Shown here: positions 50,274 through 58,828 of the stretch, piece by piece
Numbering within the stretch: position 1 is the first letter of the stretch
Layout of the letters: every line of letters starts with the position of its first letter
Assembly (NCBI GenBank): GCA_963377175.1
Contig: CAUJNA010003746.1
Coordinates: 1 to 64,000 of the forward strand
Reading direction: 5' to 3'
DNA length: 64,000 bases
Source of the DNA: Effrenium voratum
Taxonomy: Eukaryota > Sar > Dinophyceae > Suessiales > Symbiodiniaceae
Notes under the pieces: generated by a model
The model's database searches: none
Told to the model about the DNA's origin: nothing
What the model saw: the letters and a program-made list of their open reading frames with translations, nothing else
Translations under genes and position numbers: made by a program

Positions 50274-53200
50274 TCGGGAGATGATATCAACGTGTCATTG
50301 GGCGAGGAGACTTGCTCACTCGACCCATAGTATGATCTCTCCTCGATATTTGTCCACCCCTGTTCGTTGACCATCATCTGGAAGGTCTTCGTGCTCCCTT
50401 TCGAGTTGACGGCCCTCAGGGGCCAATCCAGGACCAAGAAGCTCTTCTTGTGGATCATCATATCGCGAATCGTCGCCTCGCCAATGGGGCTCCTCTTCTG
50501 CCTATTGATAATCCGGTTCAACTGTCCAGGTGCGTTGTCCGGGTTCTTCTCCGCCTGAATCAACGCGTTGATGGCTTTGGCGCCCGGAAGGCGTCCAGTA
50601 ATCAAGCATCCTGTTTGGGCACACAAGAAAGCATACAGCTGTAGCCATGCCGCATTTCCCTTCCCAACATAGGAAAGAATGATCTTCTCCGCGCTGGTCT
50701 TCTCCTCGAAGTGCAATAGCGAAGAGGTCAGGCATCTCAGCATACACTCCCAATATGTTGCGTTCTTGCCTTCTGCAAGACACGGCCCAAATACAGTTTG
50801 TATGATTGGGTACCCTGTATTGTTGTCTATGTTGAACTTCACATTGACAGTCGCGCCGCTCAAAGTAATACCCCCTTCAAATGAAGTGTAGGTATCATGT
50901 CCAGCAGTTGGGTTGATGATTACCCATCTGTCGTCATCACCACCGGAGTTCATGCGGAAAATGGAGTTGATGATCTCGTTGTCGATCTTGACAGCGTCGC
51001 TAGCTTGCGACCCCCCACTTGGAGCTCCATGCTGGGGGACTGACCCACCAGCGGTTTGGCTCCTTTGCCCGGAGCTTGATGCCGACTTCTGCTGTCGCTC
51101 CGTCTTCCGCGGCGGCTCCGTCTTCGATGAGCCCATCACCCACCATGTCGGCTCTTCCCCAACCACGAAATCCTCGGGGTACTTCTCCAGTTCCCTCTCG
51201 ACTTCGTGCATCGTGCAGTATTTATTCTGGAAGAATTCGATCATGACGTCCTTCTCGGCTTTCTTTTCGATCTCCTTCAACCAGCTTACCCACTTGCGCC
51301 GATCTTGGTTCTCAGCGGCCCTGTCAGCCGCGTGCGGTGCCAAACTGATGGAGTTGATGTTCATCGCAGGCAGCTTTGACTCGTAGATCATGTCGATGCA
51401 CCACAGGAAGTCCCTGACGATCTCGATCTCCCGGTAGAGTTCGTTCAGCTCCCTCTTGTCTGGACGGAAATAAGCTGTATACGACTGATCTTTGGCGTTC
51501 TTTTCACCGAGCAATGGCTGCAACCTCCTCATGATGAAGGAAACGCACATGAGCGAATTGATCGCCCCGATGCACGCGTCAGAGATGTCACTGGGGGTTG
51601 ACCCACAGATCATCCAGCGCAAGAGATTGTGCTGGCTGGCATTTTCATCCCTCCTCAGCGCATACGCGAGGTTCTTCATCGATGCGTGCAGCTCATTCTG
51701 GTAGACCAACCCAAGGTCCCAATTCTTCTGGTAGTCGTCCTTGGCACCACGACCGTGGAAGTCGATCTTGGGGGCCTTGATCACGCTCAACGTGAATACT
51801 TTCCCCCAGTTTCGATCTCTATACTTCGCTATTCTCCGATCGTGCCTCTCAAACTCTGCAGTCGTCTGGAACTCCTCGGAGCTCCTCCACCTTCTCGATG
51901 ACGATGCCCTGGTTGACTCGTCACTGATGAACTCTTTGTATACCTCCCCAACCGGGGTGTCCTGGTGGAATGCAGCTTTGAACGACCGTTCTTCGTTGTC
52001 CTCGGCCACGCCTAATGCGAGATCCCAGATGTTCGTAATTGATCTCAACATGTCCGCCCCCTCTATGCAGTACTTGGTCACGTTGAGCAACTCGGGGTTC
52101 TTCGCTAGCAGCGATGCTTCACCGCAAAGTTGGTTCAGCGCCGCCACAATCTTCTTTCCCTTGCTGCAGAATTCCCTCCATCCAAGCATGCATTCGTCGG
52201 CAGAAAGCTGTCCGAAAACTTTGCTGATGAACTCGGATTGCCCTTCACCTTTCATCATCCCGCGGCCTTTGGCAGAATAATAGGCTGAGTAGGCATAAAT
52301 AGCAGGGGCGCCAATGTCCTCAATCCACTTCACGCACATACCCAGGTCGCTGCTCATCTCAATCCTCTTGGGTATCCTCTTGCCTTCCTCGATGGCGTTC
52401 TTCATCAAATTCCCCAAGAAGATTGCCGCTTGCCTAGATTTCCCGACGGGCACGCAGAAGAACTCATTCGTATTGACAACAGTCGTATTGGCAGTCATCT
52501 TGATGATATTCTCCAGAACCAGGAAAACCCAAAATAAGCAGCTGTAAATGAAGCCACGGAATTGTCCCAATACGAGCCCAGTTTCGGATTGAGGTGATGA
52601 ACTGGTCCAACTCCTCCTTGAAGCTTGGGGTTCGGGACTGACCCAGCTCCCCGTATGCACCAGAGGTTCGGGACTGACCCAGCACCTCGGTTGTGCAGTC
52701 GGGGTGGTGCAGATTCCACTCGCAGTAGCTTGGTGCTTCCGCGATCTCCCTCGCGTAATGCAAGCAAGAGCGAGTTTCAATGGTGCCGGCTTGAGGCACT
52801 TCGCTCGAGCACGAAAACGGCGAAGGATCACACCCACAATTATCGACGTGTACAACTGGGTTTCTTTGGTTTCACGACCGGCACAAGGTCCATGCTCATG
52901 GTTTCCATTGCATTTCTTAGACAACGAGCCACCAAGGTCAAAGTTCCATGAGACAACTCTCCATGGTTTCTTGATTGGCATGGGTTTCTTTGCATATCTT
53001 TGTTTCAAGCCATAGCGACACCCATCAAACTCGTGACTGGTCCCATCATGAACAACCTCATGCAGTCTCTCGTCTTTCCAATAATCGCAACTTCCAGGCA
53101 ACTCAAACAAAATCGCAGCTCGTTTTGTCATGGCATGCCGTTTGATTTCAACGAACCGTTCAAACAATCTCCAAAATTCTCTTTGTTTGGCCTCGATTTT

Positions 53201-55414
53201 CTCTGCGGTGTCAATTCCGCGAGTCTTGTTGAGGCGTGCCCATGATGATCCCCCCGTGCAAGGCCCGGCGAAGAACAACAAATCGGAAGGTTTGGTAAGC
53301 ACATGTCTGGCGATTCTCCCCCCGCACTCGCTCAGTAAGTCATCAACCAGAGTTATGGTGACGACCTGCGGCCCGTTATGGCGGGCAAGGGCAGTGAACC
53401 AGTTACGCGGTTCGGAACATGCCATCAGCACAATGGGCCGAGCCAAGTCAACACTGTAAAGAGTGACGACTGTGCGAGTTCTCATACCAGGAAGCGAGAC
53501 ATGCACAGGAGCGCGAAGCACACCACCGTCATGTTTAACCATCGCGAGTTCAATACCCGGCGCTAACTGTGGTTTGTGCTTCACCGCAATGCGATACGGA
53601 ACAAAACAACGACCAGGGACAAGCTGCTCGTGATTGATATGCAGACAACGCATAAGCAACTTCAATCGGAGCAAAGTTTCCAAAGCAAGGTCGTTGACAC
53701 ATTTTAATTCTATGCGCTCGTTCGACAGTTCTTCAACGAATGCGGCCAGCACGGACTGCATGTCAACATCCCCGGACCCGACGTGAATTGGTCGTGGTCG
53801 TGGAGACCGTTCCCGCGCCGGTACAGCAACCGGTACGGGATGAAACTGCCAAACTGCGCGTTCAACCCATCCATCAATCCGCACACATTGCAGCCCCGGG
53901 TCAACTCTATCCTCAACCTTGAGCCATGACCCGTTCTTCAGAAACCAAGTGGAACGAAGCCACTTGCTCCCGAACGGTGTCATAACCGCGAGTGGAGGTT
54001 TCACACGCATCAATCTGGGCCCCTTGGCAACAACAACCGGATCATGTCCTTCATGCTCATGCAATCCCTCTTTGGATGTCAATCCAGACCACCACAGGTC
54101 TGGGGGCATGATCGGAATGTGTGTGTACGGAAATGTTGGAACTCCGTCAACTGTTCCCGAAGCAGTCTGCATGGTCCCTTTTATGGGATCACACGTAGGT
54201 GTGAGCGCCTTGAGGGTATCCGGGTCAGACAGCAAGCTCGGGTCAAGTAGACCAATCTGCAAACATGCATGTTTCCATTTGCGCCCATCATTGAACGCCT
54301 TGGTGTAAATGTCAGCCGCCATCCTGTCGGTGACTTCATACGCCAAGTACATGTAATCACGTGTGAACATCTCATGCATCCACGAAATGCTAACACCATG
54401 GCTTCTCTCAAGGTGGCGCATCGTGGGGTTTCTCCCCGATCGCACGACACCGATCATAGCCTTGTTATCGTCATAGAACACAAAGTTCGGTGACTTCTTG
54501 AGAATCCGCTCTAACAACTTTAGAGCAGGCATACCCATCGATCTCATGGCAACATCGGCCGCAACTATTTCGGCCTCGGGAGTGGAATGACTCACACAAC
54601 CCTGTCTTTTGGAGCTGCCAGACAACGGAAACCGGGTATTAGGCCCTTGTATATTCAAGTGTCCACCGGAGGTGGAACGCAGCGAGTCAATGCATCCCGC
54701 AAAGTCAGCGTCCGCATACAAGGCCAAGTGCACATCGTCCATAGGGTCTCCAACCCAACCGACCATGCGCCAATGTTTGGTATGATGCACATAGCACATC
54801 AAGTGATGCAAACCCCGATCATCGGAGTCAGTCCACCTATGCACGTTCCGTGCTAGGCGATTCACTTGCCGCAACAAATCGAAGCGAGCAATCCGCGCAC
54901 CGTACAGCAACTTCATCAGTACGCTAGCGGCATGCGGAGCAAGGTGTCCACGCACGGGCTCCTTCATGGCCAACTCAGGAGTCCCTCCCCGTTGGTCCGG
55001 CACTGTGGCAGAACCGTCGGTGGGCACAAGATTGTTACACCAATTGCACACGACTGACGGCCCCTCTCTGGCAGGCTTCCGCGAGACGTGATTCTTTGTT
55101 TCCTCATGCAACTCAGGAGTGACAACCTTATTCAACTTCACGTCGCCCGCCACTTCAAGATAGCGGTCGACACAGGAACGTAGGAACTGTTCCATGTCAT
55201 AGGTCACCGTTGTTACTCGGTGTCCGTTCCCGAGAGTGACGTTTCCCTTGCTTTGATTGCAACCAAGGTACATGTCAAGTCCAGTCTCGGGCTCAATCTT
55301 CAAACGTGTACGCAACATGCTCCATCCTTGGGCAAGGTTCTTCTGCGGCCCTGCCATTTTGAAGTCGTCGACATACACAACCAGAACAAGCTGGAGCTTT
55401 TCATGAATGTACAC
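50168..55414 (-). CDS. pol: Element E: RT C-terminus, RNase H, methyltransferase-like domain and unknown extension
   Basis: 1748 codons in one frame. It opens in RT with VVYVDDFKMAG (about residue 14) and runs through the connection into RNase H (LYADADFAGC; SHSTPEAEIVAADVAM; VFYDDNKAMIGVVRSG). From about residue 640 to 860 (plus-strand about 53490-52830) lies a domain with PIVLMACSEPRNWF, VVTITLVDDLL, SDLLFFAGPCTGGSSW, FELPGSCDYW and FDGCRYGL. Its order resembles a C5-methyltransferase with motif IV as GPC, but motif I lacks the Gly-rich loop. A short repeat (WVSPEP twice) and a hydrophobic stretch (IYSCLFWVFLVLENIIK) lead into MTANTTVV (52498) and about 770 further residues of unrecognised, helical-looking protein. 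RT and RNase H are certain, the rest inferred. Confidence 0.82.
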   Translation of the reverse strand: MYIHEKLQLVLVVYVDDFKMAGPQKNLAQGWSMLRTRLKIEPETGLDMYLGCNQSKGNVTLGNGHRVTTVTYDMEQFLRSCVDRYLEVAGDVKLNKVVTPELHEETKNHVSRKPAREGPSVVCNWCNNLVPTDGSATVPDQRGGTPELAMKEPVRGHLAPHAASVLMKLLYGARIARFDLLRQVNRLARNVHRWTDSDDRGLHHLMCYVHHTKHWRMVGWVGDPMDDVHLALYADADFAGCIDSLRSTSGGHLNIQGPNTRFPLSGSSKRQGCVSHSTPEAEIVAADVAMRSMGMPALKLLERILKKSPNFVFYDDNKAMIGVVRSGRNPTMRHLERSHGVSISWMHEMFTRDYMYLAYEVTDRMAADIYTKAFNDGRKWKHACLQIGLLDPSLLSDPDTLKALTPTCDPIKGTMQTASGTVDGVPTFPYTHIPIMPPDLWWSGLTSKEGLHEHEGHDPVVVAKGPRLMRVKPPLAVMTPFGSKWLRSTWFLKNGSWLKVEDRVDPGLQCVRIDGWVERAVWQFHPVPVAVPARERSPRPRPIHVGSGDVDMQSVLAAFVEELSNERIELKCVNDLALETLLRLKLLMRCLHINHEQLVPGRCFVPYRIAVKHKPQLAPGIELAMVKHDGGVLRAPVHVSLPGMRTRTVVTLYSVDLARPIVLMACSEPRNWFTALARHNGPQVVTITLVDDLLSECGGRIARHVLTKPSDLLFFAGPCTGGSSWARLNKTRGIDTAEKIEAKQREFWRLFERFVEIKRHAMTKRAAILFELPGSCDYWKDERLHEVVHDGTSHEFDGCRYGLKQRYAKKPMPIKKPWRVVSWNFDLGGSLSKKCNGNHEHGPCAGRETKETQLYTSIIVGVILRRFRARAKCLKPAPLKLALACITRGRSRKHQATASGICTTPTAQPRCWVSPEPLVHTGSWVSPEPQASRRSWTSSSPQSETGLVLGQFRGFIYSCLFWVFLVLENIIKMTANTTVVNTNEFFCVPVGKSRQAAIFLGNLMKNAIEEGKRIPKRIEMSSDLGMCVKWIEDIGAPAIYAYSAYYSAKGRGMMKGEGQSEFISKVFGQLSADECMLGWREFCSKGKKIVAALNQLCGEASLLAKNPELLNVTKYCIEGADMLRSITNIWDLALGVAEDNEERSFKAAFHQDTPVGEVYKEFISDESTRASSSRRWRSSEEFQTTAEFERHDRRIAKYRDRNWGKVFTLSVIKAPKIDFHGRGAKDDYQKNWDLGLVYQNELHASMKNLAYALRRDENASQHNLLRWMICGSTPSDISDACIGAINSLMCVSFIMRRLQPLLGEKNAKDQSYTAYFRPDKRELNELYREIEIVRDFLWCIDMIYESKLPAMNINSISLAPHAADRAAENQDRRKWVSWLKEIEKKAEKDVMIEFFQNKYCTMHEVERELEKYPEDFVVGEEPTWWVMGSSKTEPPRKTERQQKSASSSGQRSQTAGGSVPQHGAPSGGSQASDAVKIDNEIINSIFRMNSGGDDDRWVIINPTAGHDTYTSFEGGITLSGATVNVKFNIDNNTGYPIIQTVFGPCLAEGKNATYWECMLRCLTSSLLHFEEKTSAEKIILSYVGKGNAAWLQLYAFLCAQTGCLITGRLPGAKAINALIQAEKNPDNAPGQLNRIINRQKRSPIGEATIRDMMIHKKSFLVLDWPLRAVNSKGSTKTFQMMVNEQGWTNIEERSYYGSSEQVSSPNDTLISSPDCRSWISSSPNDGGETWMTHLCRCTFGCRYMIGCA

Positions 55415-56619
55415 TGAAGGCCATTCTTCGCCGATGGGCTCAAACCAACGGCACGCACCGACTCATCGCAGTGCTGCTCCCAAAATGTTCCCGCATCTGG
55501 GTGTCCGTACAGCGCCTTCCTCAACGGGACGACTGGTCTTCTGTACTTATCCCATTTGCATTCACTTGGCACAGCCTCCGGTGGCAATTCAATCCAACAC
55601 GGCGTGCCTCTCAAGGTGGCCTGTATGTACGCCTGAACGGCGTCGGCCATCTGCTCATCCCAGCCATCATGACAACCCAGAAAATCCGCCCAACGCGAGG
55701 CTTCAAATGAAGCAGGAGAGTTCCCCAAATCTTGAAACATCGCAGCCTCAAAGCTTTGGTTCTTCACTTGGTTCCCCAGCAACACGCCTCTACCCTTGAA
55801 CTTCCTCTTAGGATCACCAACAGGCAACTGTGAGTGCTTTTCAACGCAAATGCCATGTGCGCGAGCCATGTGTATCTCTTCCCCTTTCGCTTTCGCCTCC
55901 TTGGCTACAGCGTCATATTCACGCACCGCGCCAAGATCGAAGACGCCCTGGTCGATTAATCCCGACCATTCTTTCTTCATCGATGCCAATGCATCAGGGT
56001 TGGTCAACATCTCTTTCCGGCCTACCGGCCTGGATACTAAAGCGTCGAAGAATCGTACAACTTTCACAGCTTTCTCTCTGTGCTGTATTCGCTCAGAAGT
56101 CACGCACGGCATCGATGGGTACTTCTTGGCTTCACCGTCTTCGCCTATCGCAGGCATTGCGAGTGGCACTTTTCCAGAAACTATCTCAGCAGACTCCTCC
56201 CATTCATACCAGGTAAGATCCGTCGATTCGTCGACCGATGGATCCGTCCCCGATGCCGTTCCAGCTTCGTCTTTATGACTCTCCATGACTGATGCAACCG
56301 CCTTCGTCCAGTTTGGAGTCGACTTTGATCGCTCCTCAGACTTGAACTTCCAGGCATAAATTACCACCAGACACTCAAATTCTTTCTCAAGCTGAACGTT
56401 TCGTCTCATGACGTCTTGGGACTGTTTGGAATCCATGAGAACAACCACCCCGTCGACAGGATTAACAACAATCCTGACCCATTCAAGCTCAGCCAAGTGC
56501 TTCCCATCCATTGGGTTCTTGATCTTTGATATGTTCTTCCGCAATCCCCAATTGTACTGCCATTCTACTCCACCCCAGCGGTTCCGAAGCATCGCTCGAA
56601 TTCTCTTACCACCGGGCAT
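55300..56619 (-). CDS. pol: Element E reverse transcriptase, N-terminal part
   Basis: 439 codons: MPGGKRIRAMLRNRWGGVEW, the acidic linker, LASMKKEWSGLIDQGVFD, FKGRGVLLGNQVKNQ, MADAVQAYIQATLRGTPCW (first catalytic Asp), PLRKALYGHPDAGTFWEQH. A single-base deletion just after RAVGL (D reads RAVGFEPIGEEW) throws the frame; the true continuation, with YVDD, is in 50168-55414. RT of this copy would therefore not be made as one protein. Confidence 0.85.
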   Translation of the reverse strand: MPGGKRIRAMLRNRWGGVEWQYNWGLRKNISKIKNPMDGKHLAELEWVRIVVNPVDGVVVLMDSKQSQDVMRRNVQLEKEFECLVVIYAWKFKSEERSKSTPNWTKAVASVMESHKDEAGTASGTDPSVDESTDLTWYEWEESAEIVSGKVPLAMPAIGEDGEAKKYPSMPCVTSERIQHREKAVKVVRFFDALVSRPVGRKEMLTNPDALASMKKEWSGLIDQGVFDLGAVREYDAVAKEAKAKGEEIHMARAHGICVEKHSQLPVGDPKRKFKGRGVLLGNQVKNQSFEAAMFQDLGNSPASFEASRWADFLGCHDGWDEQMADAVQAYIQATLRGTPCWIELPPEAVPSECKWDKYRRPVVPLRKALYGHPDAGTFWEQHCDESVRAVGLSPSAKNGLQCTFMKSSSLFWLCMSTTSKWQGRRRTLPKDGACCVHV

Positions 56620-57728
56620 CTGTAATGTCCGTGCCTCTGCCGGCGCGGAAATCTCAGACTCTTTACTCTTGGGATCTTCTTCTTTCTTTTGCCACCGCCC
56701 TTCACCTCGGCCTTCTCTTCCTTGGTGTAGTATTTACTCATCATCTTCCATTCTTCAGGAGTGAACTCTGGAGGTCTCGATGTCTTCATTAGCCTGAATC
56801 CGTCCTTCCCGACAGGATACGGTCTTCCGGCCTTGTCGATCTTAACCTCCTTGCCATCATCGTTGACGTACGTGATGCCATCCCCAGGTAGTCCAACTGA
56901 CACGTGTGGAAGGTCGGATTTCGCAACCTTTTCATCGCCCTTGGCATGTCCATCTCCTTTACCTTTTGATGAGCTCGGTCTAGCATCTTCCTCTCCTGCA
57001 TGATCCCCCCGACCTCCGGCAAGTACCTCCGGGCCATCGTCAAGCAGTAGACCAGCGATCTGATCGACCTCATCGTCAAGCAGTCGCTTCTCGTCACTCT
57101 GCAGCAATTCAGGCTCGTAGTCCTCATCTTCGATCAGGCGGTCACGCGCATCCAGACCGATTGCATCGACAGACATTTCTATCCCTTCCAAAGTCTCGTT
57201 GGCAACCTTGTACTTCTGTTGTATTGGGAATGTCAGAGGAGATTTCAGGATCATCCTCTCCGTCTGATGTGGCATTCTCAACCGAGGTGGAACCTTTGCC
57301 TTCTTGATGTTCAGCTCTGCACCCGCAAATGCAGTAAGTGCCCAAGCACGATACTTGTTTGCCCAATGCATACCGGTGCTCAACACATATCCAGCAAATA
57401 TACCAGTTTCCCCTCTCGGCTCGAACTTCTCCCTCTTTCCCCCTCGTGCTTCGCTCGGCTTGAAGTCCACTAGCGCACCAAAAGGTATCTTCTCGCCCTT
57501 GAACTCCTCGCCATGCAGCCTCATCCATGCACTCGATCCGTTCACCTCTTCGATGTTCATGAGATGGCACAGAGTGGTGATGGCCTGCACCCAGTAACAC
57601 GTGGGTAGACCGGCATGTACAAGACAAGCCGAAGTCTGGTCAATGATGAATTGATTTGTCCTTTCAGCAAGGGAATTATTCTGCGGTCGTCCAGGCAGCG
57701 ATCGTGGTTCAGCTTCAGCTCCACGCAC
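56565..57728 (-). CDS. pol: Element E integrase, C-terminal part
   Basis: 387 codons. It begins in the integrase core (SLPGRPQNNSLAERTNQ, catalytic Glu), then CYWVQAITTLCHLMN, KREKFEPRGETGIFAGYV, an acidic tail, and the linker VGLPGDGITYVNDDGKEVKI. It ends in a frameshift within the Lys-rich run that precedes RT (a short homopolymer-like AAGAAGAAG region that is prone to slippage). Confidence 0.85.
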   Translation of the reverse strand: MRGAEAEPRSLPGRPQNNSLAERTNQFIIDQTSACLVHAGLPTCYWVQAITTLCHLMNIEEVNGSSAWMRLHGEEFKGEKIPFGALVDFKPSEARGGKREKFEPRGETGIFAGYVLSTGMHWANKYRAWALTAFAGAELNIKKAKVPPRLRMPHQTERMILKSPLTFPIQQKYKVANETLEGIEMSVDAIGLDARDRLIEDEDYEPELLQSDEKRLLDDEVDQIAGLLLDDGPEVLAGGRGDHAGEEDARPSSSKGKGDGHAKGDEKVAKSDLPHVSVGLPGDGITYVNDDGKEVKIDKAGRPYPVGKDGFRLMKTSRPPEFTPEEWKMMSKYYTKEEKAEVKGGGKRKKKIPRVKSLRFPRRQRHGHYRCPVVREFERCFGTAGVE

Positions 57729-58828
57729 GCATTGATCAGTTCCGGGCCATCATCCGAATATACCTGCTTGATTTTCCTCCTCCCGCAGAAGTGCTTGATG
57801 GCCCTGACGACGGAGTCAGTGTCTCTTCTCGCGGTTGGATAAGCCATGATAATTCCGGTATATATGTCCCGGATGATGAGCGCATACCTGCCTTCCACTT
57901 CATGATCTCCTGACGCCGTCACGAAGTCGAACGTCACCAGGTCTCCGAACGTCTTCACTTCCCTCTTGAAGGCTCCCGTTCGCGATCTGAAGTGTCTCAT
58001 CTTTGCCTTGACGCATGATTCGCAGAAAGGATTTCGGTATCTGTGTGTGAGCAAATGAGCGATGGAGTTGGCGTCCTTCTTGAGGACTCCCACTTTCCTC
58101 TTTATTGATGATCCTTCGTACACATCAACTTCGATTCCGGCATCTGGATCATCTTCATCAACCTCTTCTTCGTGAGCTTCGGCATCACCATGTCGATGTG
58201 GGACTGACCCAACATCTACAGGTACTTCCTCAGCTACGGGAGGCGGACGTACCGGACCGGCTCCTCCGGGTGGCCCGAAGTCGAATGCCCCGTCGTGGTG
58301 TTCGCCCTCGGCCTCTGCGGACTCACCGACAGCGGCGGGTGTGACGTCGTTTTCATCGTCACCTCCCTGATCTGCCTCGTCGTTCGTTACCATCGCCAAT
58401 ACTTCCGAAAAGTGCTCCTTGAGGTCGTCTATCGTAGGGCGATGCCTGTTACTCCGAAGCTTACCATCACTCACGAGGTATGGGATGTCGTCCTTGACCT
58501 GCAAGTGCACGAATCCCTGCTTTGGTGTAACCATGAAAGGTAGTTTACCAGGCATCCAGTGAAATGCATAACCCATCTTCATGCATCTCCTCCCTACTGA
58601 CAATACCGTGGGTGTCTCATCCAACACGTGTGGCTCGACAGTCTCGTCCAGTTCGTCCACGACTATCTTGGCCACATCGGATGTGGAAGTGGAACCATTC
58701 GCGGTCTGGAACACGATCTCGTCGTCATCTTTCACGATGTCGACACCCAGGCTCTTCGCCTTGGCTCGTCCGATGAGATCATGACCACATCCGGTGTCCA
58801 TCAACCATTTCACCCGTTGCTGATGCAC
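57557..58828 (-). CDS. pol: Element E protease and integrase, N-terminal part
   Basis: 423 codons. Aspartic protease active site WLMDTGCGHDLIGRAKAKS at the very start, then the protease fold to about residue 130. An acidic Pro-rich linker contains one of the TGGGTCAGTCCC sites (GSVP). The integrase zinc module is LTHRYRNPFCESCVKAKM, followed by VTFDFVTA and VYSDDGPELI (first two catalytic Asp). A small deletion after LKLNHD changes the frame, so the catalytic Glu is in the next frame. A one-base deletion (AGCAACGG for D's AGCAAACGG) separates this frame from gag. Confidence 0.86.
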   Translation of the reverse strand: MHQQRVKWLMDTGCGHDLIGRAKAKSLGVDIVKDDDEIVFQTANGSTSTSDVAKIVVDELDETVEPHVLDETPTVLSVGRRCMKMGYAFHWMPGKLPFMVTPKQGFVHLQVKDDIPYLVSDGKLRSNRHRPTIDDLKEHFSEVLAMVTNDEADQGGDDENDVTPAAVGESAEAEGEHHDGAFDFGPPGGAGPVRPPPVAEEVPVDVGSVPHRHGDAEAHEEEVDEDDPDAGIEVDVYEGSSIKRKVGVLKKDANSIAHLLTHRYRNPFCESCVKAKMRHFRSRTGAFKREVKTFGDLVTFDFVTASGDHEVEGRYALIIRDIYTGIIMAYPTARRDTDSVVRAIKHFCGRRKIKQVYSDDGPELINACVELKLNHDRCLDDRRIIPLLKGQINSSLTRLRLVLYMPVYPRVTGCRPSPLCAIS

